DNA from: an uncultured Chitinophaga sp.
Lineage (GTDB): Bacteria > Bacteroidota > Bacteroidia > Chitinophagales > Chitinophagaceae
DNA: 64,000 bases
Assembly (NCBI RefSeq): GCF_946479755.1
Contig: NZ_CAMLHC010000017.1
Span: 1 to 64,000, forward strand
Direction of reading: 5' to 3'
The notes under the pieces: generated by a model
Seen by the model: the letters and a program-made list of their open reading frames with translations, nothing else
Told to the model about the DNA's origin: nothing
Database searches by the model: none
Part shown: positions 10,101 through 18,505 of the stretch, piece after piece
How positions within the stretch are numbered: position 1 is the stretch's first letter
Layout of the letters: every line of letters begins with the position of its first letter
Program-made: the position numbers and the translations under genes

Positions 10101-10535
10101 TACCTCTATAACCCCGCGGTGTCCGGGCAACCGGTGCAACAGAGCGCCACCGGCAGTTTCCTGGTGCGGGGGCTCACCCATACCAGTACTTTCCTGGTGG
10201 AATTAAAAAAAGGCAGTTGCCTCAGTCCACGCGGAAAAGGCATGGTAACGGTGCTGGACGGTGTAAAAATATACCCGCCTACTGCCTTTACGCCTAACGG
10301 CGACGGGCAGAACGATCTTTTCCGGATAAGGGCGTTCGGTCTTAAAGCCGTGGTGCTGACGGTATACAGTCGCTGGGGACAGGTGGTGTTTACCACGCAG
10401 GACCTGCAACGGGGCTGGGATGGCACACATCAAAACTTACCGTTGCCGGCCGGCGACTATGTGTGGATGCTCAAAGCGGTAGATATTGCCGGCCAGGAAG
10501 TACAAAAGAGCGGGAGTATTTTGCTGATCCGCTAG
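7104..10535 (+). CDS. Large beta-helix/Ig-like surface protein with T9SS type B C-terminal domain
   Basis: About 1143 aa from an ATG that places a signal peptide (MSVLFRQVAICLFLLFPLLVKA) at the N-terminus. Residues about 20-430 look like a right-handed parallel beta-helix: the SNQDSGPGTLRAAI entry segment common in Bacteroidota surface proteins, then repeated I-x-N-N/I-G-G rungs. The middle holds about five repeats of roughly 85 residues with a C-G/N-GSI...YTW...V.PG.Y.L.V.D..GC pattern, like SprB/Ig-like modules. The last 85 residues (AFTPNGDGQNDLFRI ... GWDGTHQ ... PAGDYVWMLKAVD) are the gliding-motility-associated C-terminal domain that directs type IX secretion and anchoring. Likely a secreted adhesin or glycan-binding protein. 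No PorP/SprF gene follows this one. Confidence 0.88.
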   Translation: MSVLFRQVAICLFLLFPLLVKADTFIVTSNQDSGPGTLRAAILASNANGTATTDYIHFNLPNTTWNDRTIVFTTSMPAIAGNLVIDGTTQPGAQLDKSEAGVILMGKAPPLANPLYGIYIDKADHVEIYGLAIFTDAASSRNEFGIYVTNSGNITIGAPGKGNVIARWWHGIQVENCPTGQITIQSNIIGTSGKMDPPTDETYCTGAIETRNVGNLLIGGPAAAAGNVLFGRNICNISQDDGNSGRTVLSFNKVCLDRNGAVVTNFFYNDSGFSLYGKDHAITISDNQMSRTGIFIAQAAKPVLIVRNRIGTDMSGQNKLDNNEISQVGIQVLDCKQVLIGGSAANANYIAGRYSAVVNNYSYNTTVSHNSLFCNGDGINIYGWDPNAAGRPAPFANVTGCNGSTITGKATPNSKIEVYESDNCALYYSPGNCGQKIYVATITADNNGDWSFPASATVGYTFGATDAYGCTSEFSTPLAQFISQTNTACGKRTGSVIMKVQRGYIIGWRTPDGTIVSRDTSLTNMPAGRYVLEISSGSCNDARCIYTWGEFQIGEESPAIETDGVVITDASCGQKNGSIKYLRYTGMNRKITWKNAAGQMVEEGEELIAAAPGAYTVTIEDIVNNCSATAGPFTITNLNGPTLDLSGVVVTPATCAAPNGSITGAVVTGTGNITYTWLDHTGKQVGNDAALKDVKAGKYVLRFSDGSGCTYAESDTIVVPDAGIITVDDSKIIIKQAGCDGRGGQITGLSQTGATKLEWLNEEGQLVGNDIDLINVVPGVYRLVLSNNYCRWDYKLYGVTQAVAPKATLENITVMPPHCGQANGSLTDPQITGVTPVSYRWVDEDNAVVSNTAAALDLPAGTYRLIVTDVNGCESEATTQLLQAAPPPQLDVAGMMVKPDNCNTHTGSITGIRSTGAGPLAYTWCNGTVAVGQNIHLPDIPSGTYQLSVTDKYGCTVKSDAIQVGNADILAVTPKLPDYTITAGMEVLLQVSNPEEGMYYLYNPAVSGQPVQQSATGSFLVRGLTHTSTFLVELKKGSCLSPRGKGMVTVLDGVKIYPPTAFTPNGDGQNDLFRIRAFGLKAVVLTVYSRWGQVVFTTQDLQRGWDGTHQNLPLPAGDYVWMLKAVDIAGQEVQKSGSILLIR

Positions 10536-10540
10536 GGCCA

Positions 10541-11110
10541 TTAGTCGGCCGACAGGTACAGCCGGAGAATGTACGACATCTCGTAGATAAGGAAAACAAT
10601 GACTAGCGCCCCGTGAAATACCCTGCTGCTGGACCGGATGGCCAGCAGGCACAACACCACGTGCGCGATGTTGCGCACGGGATATTCCCATCCGAAGTGA
10701 TGGAGGTACAGCGTGCCTTTCAGCATGGTGTCTACCACATCGGCGATAAACGAAAATCCCAGTACGCCAAAGAACCATTTCCTCCGCGAGAAAAAATAGT
10801 CCTGGTAACCTTTGTAGTCTTTCACATCGTCAGGATACAACAAGGCGCAGAGCAGGAAAAACGTAGTGATAAAAAGTACGATGAAGATATATTCCGGGAA
10901 GGTCCAGCGTTTGATGGCATGCAGCGGTATTTCCCACCACCAGAAATGCACCAGCAGGATAAAGATGTAAGCCACCCAGCTGAGGTGTATCCAGTAGGGC
11001 TTTTCACGGCCGGGATGCTGAATGAATTTGGCGGTGCCTTTCAGAAGATGGGCGAGGCTCAGGCTGAGAATGAAGCCTATTACCATTCTTACGTGGCCGA
11101 AAGTTTCCAT
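10541..11110 (-). CDS. Hypothetical multipass membrane protein
   Basis: A 189-aa protein starting METFGHVRMVIGFILSLSLAHLL; a TTG codon nine codons upstream is possible but the ATG is preferred. About five hydrophobic helices are seen, with WIHLSWVAYIFILLVHFWWWEIPL as the most striking. No catalytic motif or family is recognised. It ends 5 bp from the convergent surface-protein stop, leaving no room for a terminator. Upstream, a 20-bp element shared with the molybdopterin oxidoreductase operon ends 14 bp before the start, suggesting common regulation. Confidence 0.7.
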   Translation of the reverse strand: METFGHVRMVIGFILSLSLAHLLKGTAKFIQHPGREKPYWIHLSWVAYIFILLVHFWWWEIPLHAIKRWTFPEYIFIVLFITTFFLLCALLYPDDVKDYKGYQDYFFSRRKWFFGVLGFSFIADVVDTMLKGTLYLHHFGWEYPVRNIAHVVLCLLAIRSSSRVFHGALVIVFLIYEMSYILRLYLSAD

Positions 11111-11123
11111 AGTCTGCGTTTCT

Positions 11124-11143
11124 TTGAATTTAATCAAATACCC
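11124..11143 (-). promoter_or_regulatory. Shared upstream element, copy 1 (FNR/CRP-like dyad)
   Basis: These 20 bases are identical to the element upstream of the TDT/molybdopterin oxidoreductase operon, in the same orientation; an A-rich tract follows both copies. On the minus strand it reads GGGTATTTGATTAAATTCAA and contains TTGA-N6-TCAA, one mismatch from an FNR-type TTGAT-N4-ATCAA site. It could instead be a core promoter of an alternative sigma factor. Confidence 0.5.
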
Positions 11144-11268
11144 TAAAAAAACAAAGAAGCGGGGATACTCTTTTTTGTTGATGATCTTAACTTATCCTGT
11201 TGACGTATAGCCGTTTCATTTACCGCTTTTTTTTGTTACATTGAAGCGGACCCTTATAAACTGTAGTG

Positions 11269-12159
11269 ATGAAAACACCTCAAAAAGAACAGCGTTACCT
11301 GCAGATATCACTGGCTATGATCATGTTATTAATGGTGTGGGGACTTATATTCTGTGAGTTTACGGACTCCAATATCGTGGAGCTGGATGCCGGCGCTTAT
11401 ATTGTAAGTGGTTTGATAGGTATCATAACTATTTATGTGTCGAAGCTGCAGAGCAGACCTTCCGACCGGGTACACCCGTTTGGCTATGTTGGCTTTGTTC
11501 CGATATTGAACCTTATCCGCAGCTTTATGATCCTGCTGATCTGCCTGAAAGCCGTCAGTTCTTCGATTGGTGACCTGGTGAGCGGGCCGCCTAAAACAGA
11601 GCACGACACGGTGTTGTTGTATGCGGGGGTAACGTTGTTGTTTAACGGGATCGCCTATATGTATATACAAAAGGCTTATAAAAAGACAGGCTCTGAGATA
11701 CTAAAGGTGGATGCGCTGGAATGGAAGATTGATATCTTTTTTAACCTCTGTGTGATGGTGGCCTTTACGCTGTCGCTCGGCCTGCAGCACGCCGGCTTCG
11801 TTAAGCTGGCAGCGCATATTGATCCTGTTTCCTGCATTGTGCTTTCCCTGATCATGAGTTTCCTGCCGCTGAAGATGTTCCGGGAGAATATCCAGAAGTT
11901 GTCTGTGGCCTCGGTAGACAAGGTCACCTATAAAGTCATCCGGGAGCGTTTTTACAACGAGATCCCTCATATCAGGGCCTTTGATCCGCACCTGACTACC
12001 ATTGATATGTCGGGGGTATTATGGGTGGAGGTGCAGTTATATAACCACAACGAAAGGCTCGATCATGAAGGGTTGCTGGCGTTGGAAGAGAAAGGGAAGC
12101 TGATCCTGGCGGAGATTACCGAGAACTATCACCTGACGTTTAATTTTACTGCTGGCTGA
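11269..12159 (+). CDS. Cation diffusion facilitator (CDF) family transporter
   Basis: The ATG is chosen over an adjacent GTG; the product is 296 aa. Six transmembrane segments are seen, with HPFG after the second helix and a D-A-L-E-W-K-I-D arrangement in TM5 that resembles the CDF DxxxD metal site. A C-terminal cytosolic domain (residues about 215-296) has the CDF regulatory alpha/beta pattern. In TM2 the usual HxxxD is changed (ELDAGAYIVSGL), so metal selectivity may be unusual. Members export Zn, Fe, Mn or Co by proton antiport. It is a single-gene unit; its 3' end lies 15 bp from a convergent gene. Confidence 0.82.
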   Translation: MKTPQKEQRYLQISLAMIMLLMVWGLIFCEFTDSNIVELDAGAYIVSGLIGIITIYVSKLQSRPSDRVHPFGYVGFVPILNLIRSFMILLICLKAVSSSIGDLVSGPPKTEHDTVLLYAGVTLLFNGIAYMYIQKAYKKTGSEILKVDALEWKIDIFFNLCVMVAFTLSLGLQHAGFVKLAAHIDPVSCIVLSLIMSFLPLKMFRENIQKLSVASVDKVTYKVIRERFYNEIPHIRAFDPHLTTIDMSGVLWVEVQLYNHNERLDHEGLLALEEKGKLILAEITENYHLTFNFTAG

Positions 12160-12174
12160 TGGGCTGACCGTTTG

Positions 12175-12429
12175 TTATGGTTTGTTCTTTTTCCGGTAGC
12201 CCATGGGCAGAAAGTACAGCCAGAAGAAGCCTATGAGGAACAGCACCAGCGACGCGATAAACGCCGGCAGCGCGATGTCGCGGTTATGGCCGAGGGCATT
12301 GTTCAGACCGGTGTACAGCAGCCATACCTGCAGGCTGATATTCAAAATGAGAATAATGATAAGCGCTGAAATCAGCGTATTGGTTTTATTGGGATGCGCG
12401 TTGTTTTGTGCGTCTTTAAAGTTGCTCAT
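12175..12429 (-). CDS. Small two-helix membrane protein, last gene of the oxidoreductase operon
   Basis: An 84-aa protein with two transmembrane helices (residues about 18-40 and 52-74) and a lysine-rich C-terminus. It starts 11 bp after the Rieske gene stop, so it is co-transcribed. Proteins of this size and position often serve as assembly or anchor subunits of membrane oxidoreductases. I do not recognise a named family with confidence. Confidence 0.7.
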   Translation of the reverse strand: MSNFKDAQNNAHPNKTNTLISALIIILILNISLQVWLLYTGLNNALGHNRDIALPAFIASLVLFLIGFFWLYFLPMGYRKKNKP

Positions 12430-12440
12430 GGTGCTGTAGT

Positions 12441-12968
12441 TTAGATAGTGTTCTTATGTTCCGGTACCGGCCGGGTGCTGGCTTTCACGTACACATCATC
12501 TCCTTTCAGCACTACGTCGAGTGCCGGCAGTGGCCTTGGCGGCGGTCCGGCGATAACGTCGCCGGTCATGGCGTCGAAGAAACCTTCATGGCAGGGGCAT
12601 ACGATCTGTCCGCTGCCGGGCTTATAGTACACGGCGCAGGAGAGGTGCGTGCATTTCTGCTCATACGCCCGCCAGTGACCGTTTTCAAGACGGATGAGGA
12701 TATAAGGGATGGTGCTGCCTTCGAGGGTGAAGGAGCGGGTGCCGCCTTCGGGTACGCTGGAAGCCTTGCAGATAAAATGTTCCCCGGCGATGGTTTCTTC
12801 GGGGAAAAAGTTTGCTTTCAAAGCCACATAGCCGCTGCCGGCTGCCAGTCCGCCGGATACGAGGCACAGGAAGCGCGCAAAATCCCGCCGGCTGATCTTG
12901 GTGGCTGCCGTTCTTTCAATCGGGAAATCCTGCTTCCAGTGCGGTTCTTCCATGGTTTTATCGGACAT
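12441..12968 (-). CDS. Rieske [2Fe-2S] protein with twin-arginine-type N-terminus
   Basis: A 175-aa protein. The Rieske cluster ligands are CTHLSC (about 107-112) and CPCHEGFF (about 124-131), with the following Gly/Pro-rich GPPPRPLP loop. Residues about 26-50 have an SRRDFARF twin-arginine motif and a hydrophobic stretch, as in Rieske proteins exported folded and held by an N-terminal membrane helix. It should pass electrons on the outer face of the membrane. It lies between the dicluster ferredoxin and a small membrane protein. There is no cytochrome bc1 gene in the window, so it likely serves this oxidoreductase and not a standard bc complex. Confidence 0.92.
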   Translation of the reverse strand: MSDKTMEEPHWKQDFPIERTAATKISRRDFARFLCLVSGGLAAGSGYVALKANFFPEETIAGEHFICKASSVPEGGTRSFTLEGSTIPYILIRLENGHWRAYEQKCTHLSCAVYYKPGSGQIVCPCHEGFFDAMTGDVIAGPPPRPLPALDVVLKGDDVYVKASTRPVPEHKNTI

Positions 12969-12978
12969 AACTTTCGGT

Positions 12979-13548
12979 TTAATGGATTTTCAGATGGGTG
13001 CTTCCTTTAGGCATCATGATATTCACTTTGGTGGTGACGGTCTGCGCCCCGAAGATGAACTCACGTACCGGCGTGCTGTTGGGCCGCATGCGGCTGATCT
13101 CTTCCCGGGTGCCGTAGAACAACGCCTGACTGGGACAAACGGTGGCGCACATCGGTTTTTTGCCGGCGCTGGTCCGGTCGTAGCACATGTTGCATTTCAT
13201 CATCATGTCATACTTCTCTTCTTTGATGGGCACACCGAAGGGGCAGGCCATTACGCAGTTGGAGCAGCCGATGCAGCGGGCGGTGTTGGCGCTGTGCACC
13301 ACGCCGAAGTCGTCTTTGGTGATGGCGTCTGCGGGGCATACTTTGGCGCATACCGGATCATCGCAGTGCATACATACCTGTACGGTGGTCTGTATGGTGA
13401 CGGCCCGCTCCACATAATTCACATGGATCATACTTTCGTGACCGTTGGTTTCGCATTCGGCACAGGCCATCTCACAGGCTTTGCAGCCGATGCAGCGCTG
13501 CATGTCCACGAAGAACTCCATATCGGTTTTATAGGCGGTAACTTCCAT
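12979..13548 (-). CDS. Four-cluster ferredoxin-type electron transfer subunit (DmsB/NrfC/NarH-like)
   Basis: The ATG giving [29 protein letters not shown] is chosen; a TTG further up would overlap the catalytic gene. The 189-aa protein has four cysteine clusters: [41 protein letters not shown] and CNMCYDR...CATVCP. This is the pattern of the electron-transfer subunits of molybdopterin oxidoreductases. No signal peptide is seen, as expected of the beta subunit. It follows the catalytic subunit by 25 bp and would link the molybdenum centre to the membrane subunit. Confidence 0.92.
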   Translation of the reverse strand: MEVTAYKTDMEFFVDMQRCIGCKACEMACAECETNGHESMIHVNYVERAVTIQTTVQVCMHCDDPVCAKVCPADAITKDDFGVVHSANTARCIGCSNCVMACPFGVPIKEEKYDMMMKCNMCYDRTSAGKKPMCATVCPSQALFYGTREEISRMRPNSTPVREFIFGAQTVTTKVNIMMPKGSTHLKIH

Positions 13549-13573
13549 AGCGTTGAAGTGTTTTATGTACAAA

Positions 13574-15787
13574 TCAGATACTGTCAAATGCGGGTATTTC
13601 CCCGGGTTGGGTAAAGCGGCCCAGCGGCGCTAACTGGCACGCACACACTTTAAACTCCGGGATTTTGGATACCGGGTCCAGCGTGCCGATGGTCAGCTGG
13701 TTAGCCGATTTTTTACCGGGCCAGTGGTAGGGGATGAAGACGGTGTCTTTCCGGATGGTCTCCACGATATTGGCCGGAAACTCCGCGCTGCCGCGCCGGG
13801 TGGTGACGCGCACCGTTTCCCGCTGCCGGATATTGTACTTCGCCGCCAGCTCAGGATGTATCTCCAGCAAAGGCTCGGGGATAAGGCCCACCAGTTTACC
13901 GATGCGCCGTGTCTGTGTGCCGCTGAGGTACTGCGATACCACGCGGCCCGTCGTCAGCACTACCGGGTAGGCTTCGTCCGTTACCTCCGACGGCTCCCGG
14001 AAATGCACCGGGTTAAAATGTGCTTTGCCATCGGGCGTGGCGAACTTCCTGTCTTCCCACAGCCGCGGCGTACCCGGATGGTCTTCGGTAGGGCAGGGCC
14101 AGAAGACGCCCATATGGTCTTCTATCTTTTTATAGGTGATGCCGTAGTAATCGGCCGTACCGCCTTTGGACGCCACACGCAGCTCGTTGAAGATAGCTTC
14201 TGAATCTGCATAGGTGAATTTATCCGCCGCCCCCAGCCGCGCGGCGAGGTCGAGGATGATGGAAGTGTCGGTACGGGCGTTTCCCGGCGGGGTAACGGCC
14301 CTGCGTATACGAACGACCCTGCCTTCGGCAGTGGTTACCGTGCCTTCCTCTTCTTCATGTAAAGAACCGGCCAGCACAATGTCGGCATGGCGCGCGGTTT
14401 CGTTCAGGAAGAAGTCGATACAGGCGTAGAACTCCAGTTTCTCCAGTGCTTCGCGTACGTAATTGTTATTGGGTAACGATACCAGCGGGTTAAAACAGAT
14501 AGACAACAACCCTTTTACTTCACCGCGATGGATCGCTTCTATCAGTTCCCAGGCAGTAAGCCCTTTGCCGGGCATTTCGGATTCGGGGATGCCCCATACG
14601 CCGGCGATATATTTCCGGTGCTCCGGATTGGTGATGTCCCGATTACCCGGCAGCTGGTCACATTTATGGCCATGCTCGCGGCCACCCTGACCGTTACCCT
14701 GACCGGTGATAGTACCGTAACCGCAATAGGGACGCCCGATACGGCCGGTGGCCAGTACCAGGTTGATACATCCCAGCACGTTTTCCACGCCTTTGGAATG
14801 GTGTTCTATGCCCCGTGCGTGCAACAGGAAGCTGGTGCTGGCTTTGCCCCATAACTCCGCGGCCTGTCTTATTTTTTCCCGGTGGATACCGGTCACCTGT
14901 TCGGCCCATTCGAGGGTGTATTCCTGTACAGCGGCAAGGGTGTCTTCAAAGCCGGTGGTATGTTCGCGGATAAAATCATGGTCGAGCATATTGTGGTCTC
15001 CCAGGTATTTCAGCATGGCGCCATACAGCGCAGAGTCGGTGCCGGGGCGGATATCCAGGTGGATGTCGGCGGTACGGGCCAGCGGGATCACGCGGGGATC
15101 TACCACGATCAGCTTTGCGCCGTTGTCTCTTGCCCGCCACAGCCAGTAGGTGAGGGTGGGGAAGGTTTCGCTGACATTGGCGCCGGTGACGAGGATCACT
15201 TCTGCATGTTCCAGGTCGGCGTAACTGTTGGAGGCGCGGTCCAGCCCAAACGCCTTTTTATTGCCAGCCCCGGCGCTCACCATACACAGGCGGCCGTTGT
15301 AGTCCAGGTTGGCGGTTTTGATGGCCACACGGGCGAACTTACCCATGAGGTAACTTTTTTCGTTGGTCAGCGATACGCCTGACAGTACCGCGAATGCATC
15401 GTTGCCGTGGCTGGCCTGTATCTTCCGGATGGCGGCAGTCACACGGTCCAGCGCCGGTTCCCAGGCGATAGGCCGGAAACCTTCGCCCTCTACCCGTTCC
15501 AGCGGTTCCAGCAGCCGGTCAGGATGATTATCCTGCAGATAACGCTGTACGCCTTTAGGACACAGCCTGCCTTCGTTGAACGGGAACTCCATCCAGGGTT
15601 CGAAGCCTACCACTTTATTGTTTTTTACCAGCAACTGGATGCCGCATTGCATGCCACAGAAGCAGCAGTGTGTTTTCACCACGGCGTCGGGCTCATCTTT
15701 ACCGGGATAACCCTCCTGTGGTGCGAAGTTGAGGTGAGGGCCGAACTTAGCGATAATTGCTTCAGGTGATGCTGGTAGCTTTGCCAT
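13574..15787 (-). CDS. Molybdopterin oxidoreductase catalytic subunit, NarB/NasC assimilatory nitrate reductase-like
   Basis: A 737-aa member of the DMSO-reductase superfamily. An N-terminal 4Fe-4S site is formed by C41, C44, C48 and C76 (CCFCGMQC ... GRLCPKG). The likely Mo ligand is C168 in [12 protein letters not shown], which resembles the SRLCMSSAVAG form of cyanobacterial/bacillar assimilatory nitrate reductases. Later segments bind the two guanine dinucleotide cofactors ([36 protein letters not shown]). No twin-arginine signal is present, so the protein should be cytoplasmic unless carried by a partner. Ferredoxin, Rieske and NarI-like neighbours suggest a membrane-linked chain rather than a stand-alone assimilatory enzyme. 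The substrate may be nitrate but is not proven. Confidence 0.9.
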   Translation of the reverse strand: MAKLPASPEAIIAKFGPHLNFAPQEGYPGKDEPDAVVKTHCCFCGMQCGIQLLVKNNKVVGFEPWMEFPFNEGRLCPKGVQRYLQDNHPDRLLEPLERVEGEGFRPIAWEPALDRVTAAIRKIQASHGNDAFAVLSGVSLTNEKSYLMGKFARVAIKTANLDYNGRLCMVSAGAGNKKAFGLDRASNSYADLEHAEVILVTGANVSETFPTLTYWLWRARDNGAKLIVVDPRVIPLARTADIHLDIRPGTDSALYGAMLKYLGDHNMLDHDFIREHTTGFEDTLAAVQEYTLEWAEQVTGIHREKIRQAAELWGKASTSFLLHARGIEHHSKGVENVLGCINLVLATGRIGRPYCGYGTITGQGNGQGGREHGHKCDQLPGNRDITNPEHRKYIAGVWGIPESEMPGKGLTAWELIEAIHRGEVKGLLSICFNPLVSLPNNNYVREALEKLEFYACIDFFLNETARHADIVLAGSLHEEEEGTVTTAEGRVVRIRRAVTPPGNARTDTSIILDLAARLGAADKFTYADSEAIFNELRVASKGGTADYYGITYKKIEDHMGVFWPCPTEDHPGTPRLWEDRKFATPDGKAHFNPVHFREPSEVTDEAYPVVLTTGRVVSQYLSGTQTRRIGKLVGLIPEPLLEIHPELAAKYNIRQRETVRVTTRRGSAEFPANIVETIRKDTVFIPYHWPGKKSANQLTIGTLDPVSKIPEFKVCACQLAPLGRFTQPGEIPAFDSI

Positions 15788-15825
15788 ACGGTCATATTTT
15801 GATGTCCGGCGATGGCGCCGGGTGA

Positions 15826-16896
15826 TTATCCAAACAGGTTGCCGCCTTCCTGCCGTGCCTTCAGGTGGGCCCTGGCCAGCAGGGAGCGTTTGCCTTCAGG
15901 ACTGTAATCAAGATGGGAGGTACCATCTTCCAGTGTGAAGTCAAATCCTATTGCCTTGGTGACCGTTTTCAGGTCATCCACATGTAGTTGCGTAGTAAAA
16001 GGTTTTCCGGTATGCGGACAAACGGCCATACCTCTTTTGGCGCCTTCCCGCCTGTAGATATGGGCACCGATCTGCGCCGGCCGTTGTATGATATGAAAGA
16101 ATTTACCGAACGGTATCCATACGAGGAAAAGGATCACGGAGATAGCATGGGTGACCGACATAAAATCGTACGCGATGCCTTTCATGAAAGCATAGCTGTA
16201 GTTGAGTCCCAGCCCTGTCAGCGAAATAATGATCAGCAGGATCAGCGGCAGCAGATCACCTTCGAAGGTCTGGGAGGCAATCAGCCCCGCATTGGTCAGG
16301 CGCCTGACGAGGAAGATAACGGCGCCGGCGATGACCAGCCAGGAGCACCATGTCAGGGCGTGAAAGATAAAAAAGGCCAGCGCGGAACCGAGTTTGAACT
16401 GCAGTATTTTAAAGCCGAAGAAATTGGCCCAGTATAATTTGGTGGCGCCGGGCTCCAGGGCAGAGGCGGGGTCCAGGGTGAAGTTGATCCAGCCCAGCGT
16501 GAGCGGTATGGTGATGGCAAAGGCGGCCAGGCAGCCGGAGGCCAGCATAAAATGCGCGATCCAGCGTTTTTTGCTGCGGGGGTAGATAAATTGTTGGAAC
16601 AACAGGTTCTTTACGGAGTCAACCACCAGCGAAAAAATATTTTTCCAGAAAGCGCCGGTGAAGACCAGTTGCCATGTCCGCTTAAAATACATCCAGGTGG
16701 GAGGGCGCTGCAACCATACACAGTAACGGTACACGATGCCGAACAGGGCGAAGAGGGTGGCGAACAGATAGGCGATCAGCGCGGGGTCGAAGTTCTGCAG
16801 CTTCCGCGAACCATAGAAGGAAACGACCACACAGACAATCGTTACTACCAGTGAAATCAGCGTCGCTTTTTTATTGAGAGAAAACTGCATGGCCAT
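15826..16896 (-). CDS. NarI-like membrane subunit, putative b-type heme quinol-linked subunit
   Basis: A 356-aa protein with about seven transmembrane helices. Histidines that could bind heme lie within helices: [29 protein letters not shown] and KFFHIIQRP. The [10 protein letters not shown] end of the last helix recalls NarI/DsrM-type subunits. A soluble tail of about 80 residues holds [10 protein letters not shown]. It sits immediately upstream of the catalytic subunit and downstream of the transporter (10-bp gap). The likely role is quinol oxidation and electron delivery to the ferredoxin. Heme number is inferred only. Confidence 0.75.
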   Translation of the reverse strand: MAMQFSLNKKATLISLVVTIVCVVVSFYGSRKLQNFDPALIAYLFATLFALFGIVYRYCVWLQRPPTWMYFKRTWQLVFTGAFWKNIFSLVVDSVKNLLFQQFIYPRSKKRWIAHFMLASGCLAAFAITIPLTLGWINFTLDPASALEPGATKLYWANFFGFKILQFKLGSALAFFIFHALTWCSWLVIAGAVIFLVRRLTNAGLIASQTFEGDLLPLILLIIISLTGLGLNYSYAFMKGIAYDFMSVTHAISVILFLVWIPFGKFFHIIQRPAQIGAHIYRREGAKRGMAVCPHTGKPFTTQLHVDDLKTVTKAIGFDFTLEDGTSHLDYSPEGKRSLLARAHLKARQEGGNLFG

Positions 16897-16906
16897 CAGG
16901 GTTTTG

Positions 16907-17965
16907 TTATCTTTTCTTTACTACCGGAAAAAGGTCAATAAATAAACCAATCAAAACGATCACCCACGTCACTAAAGCTAATATAACAAATAAACCCGAA
17001 ATGGGTTTAAGGAAAGTGAAGCCGGTAACGGTCGCATACATATACGTACATACGCCGTACATGCCCAGCGGAAACACCATGGACCAGTATTGCGGGTCAT
17101 ACTTCAGCGGTACGCGCGCAATGAAATGCCGGTAGGCAAACATCAGAAACAACAACGGTATCCACCAGCTGGCAAACGCCCAGAAGAACATAGTGAACGC
17201 CTGTACGAAAATAGCCCATGCACTTAATGCGGCATGCGCCTGTGCATACATCACCAGCCGTGAACCGGCCAGCGTAATGATCGCCACCGCGCCCATGTTG
17301 ATCCAGTACGGCGGCGTGAGCGTTTCTGCTTTCATGCTGAAAAACAGCCAGCGGTAAAGGATCAGGCCTATCAGCACAAAATAAAACATGCCGCCGGTCA
17401 TATAGGAACAGAGGGAAATAAAGGCGATCAGCCAGTGGTACGGACTGCTGTTGGCGATGATGGCGCCCAGCACCGCCACCGATTCCGTGGCCACCACGAT
17501 CAGCAGCCAAGCGCCGTTGATGCTCTGCGAGAGCGACGGCTTCGGCTCCTTCATAATATTCACCAGGAAAAAAGTATAGATCAGCAATGCCCACAACACC
17601 GCACCGGCTACCCATAGTACCATGGCGATGTCCATACGGCCGGTGAGAATAGCTACCTGGCTGCCCAGCACATTATTGCCCGCCACCAGCGTGAGAAAAG
17701 TGACGCCCCTGGCCGGATGATGCAGGTCGTTCCATACCACCACCGGGTATTTAACGATACGCGCTGCCAGGATAACCCACAGCAACGCGTAAAAGAAAAC
17801 ATTCAGCCACAGGAAAGCAATAGCCAGCGCCGGATATTTCCACAGGTGCAGACCGATAGACACAATACCGGTGGCCATGACGAGGGCGAAGTAGCCGGGG
17901 AAAAAATTTTCCAGTGACGTGGTGCTGACCGGCTGGCCAGGATGGGCAAGTTCGGTGGAAGGCAT
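16907..17965 (-). CDS. TDT-family (tellurite-resistance/dicarboxylate) transporter, first gene of operon
   Basis: A 352-aa protein with about ten hydrophobic helices. The N-terminal FFPGYFALVMATGIVSIG and later CSYMTGGMFYFVLIGLILY segments are typical of the TDT group, which includes TehA, malate carriers and fungal sulfite exporters. It leads the six-gene operon where a NarK-like nitrate carrier might be expected. TDT proteins are anion carriers or channels, so import of the substrate or export of the product oxyanion is plausible. This choice of carrier bears on what the oxidoreductase acts on. Confidence 0.82.
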   Translation of the reverse strand: MPSTELAHPGQPVSTTSLENFFPGYFALVMATGIVSIGLHLWKYPALAIAFLWLNVFFYALLWVILAARIVKYPVVVWNDLHHPARGVTFLTLVAGNNVLGSQVAILTGRMDIAMVLWVAGAVLWALLIYTFFLVNIMKEPKPSLSQSINGAWLLIVVATESVAVLGAIIANSSPYHWLIAFISLCSYMTGGMFYFVLIGLILYRWLFFSMKAETLTPPYWINMGAVAIITLAGSRLVMYAQAHAALSAWAIFVQAFTMFFWAFASWWIPLLFLMFAYRHFIARVPLKYDPQYWSMVFPLGMYGVCTYMYATVTGFTFLKPISGLFVILALVTWVIVLIGLFIDLFPVVKKR

Positions 17966-17988
17966 GAGCAGGGTTTTATCGATGATAA

Positions 17989-18008
17989 TTGAATTTAATC
18001 AAATACCC
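17989..18008 (-). promoter_or_regulatory. Shared upstream element, copy 2 (FNR/CRP-like dyad) before the oxidoreductase operon
   Basis: Identical over 20 bases to the element before the membrane-protein gene near 11.1 kb and oriented toward the TDT/oxidoreductase operon, 23 bp before its start. It includes TTGA-N6-TCAA. A redox or oxygen regulator would fit an anaerobic-type molybdoenzyme; this is inference. Confidence 0.5.
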
Positions 18009-18022
18009 TTAAAAAAGCAAAA

Positions 18023-18042
18023 CCAGGCAGCTGACTGCCTGG
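18023..18042 (-). terminator. Intrinsic terminator after the DoxX gene
   Basis: An 8-bp perfect stem (CCAGGCAG / CTGCCTGG, loop CTGA) is followed on the minus strand by TTTTGCTTTTTT. It ends the 20.9-to-18.1-kb operon and isolates it from the oxidoreductase operon. Confidence 0.8.
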
Positions 18043-18068
18043 CTTTTCACTTTATAGAAACGGGCTGG

Positions 18069-18473
18069 TTATGACAACGGCACAGGAGCCAGGGCAGCGT
18101 AATTTGCGGGATAAAGCTTGCGGAACATCACATAAGCGGCGCTCAGTACGGTGAAAGCGATGATCGCATCTACCGTGGCGGGAAAACCCAGCACGCTGAT
18201 CTTGGAGAAGAAAGCAAAGGTGATATCGAAGAACATACCGGCAAATACCCACTCTTTTAACCGCAGGAATTTGTGAGGAATCAAAAGGGTGATGACGCCG
18301 GCTATTTTAAAGACGCCCAGTATATAAATGAAATGCGGCGGGTAACCTAACTGTTGGGTAATACCCCATACGATGGGATTTTTTGTCAGTTCAAAGAAGC
18401 CGCTGGCGCCGAACCAGAGTGACATAAAAATAGTGGCGGACCAATAGATGATAGTAGCTGTTTTAGTTTTCAT
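18069..18473 (-). CDS. DoxX-like membrane protein
   Basis: A 134-aa four-helix membrane protein. The FGASGFFELTKNP segment after the first helix and IYILGVFKIAGVITLLIP in the second match the DoxX-like family common in Bacteroidota. Some DoxX relatives partner with thiol or quinone redox enzymes. Here it is the last gene of an operon with a heme-binding cytochrome, a P460-like lipoprotein and an alpha/beta hydrolase. Function in this operon is unknown. Confidence 0.82.
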   Translation of the reverse strand: MKTKTATIIYWSATIFMSLWFGASGFFELTKNPIVWGITQQLGYPPHFIYILGVFKIAGVITLLIPHKFLRLKEWVFAGMFFDITFAFFSKISVLGFPATVDAIIAFTVLSAAYVMFRKLYPANYAALAPVPLS

Positions 18474-18505
18474 TTTTTATATTTTAAGAAGATGAATAAA
18501 TGATG

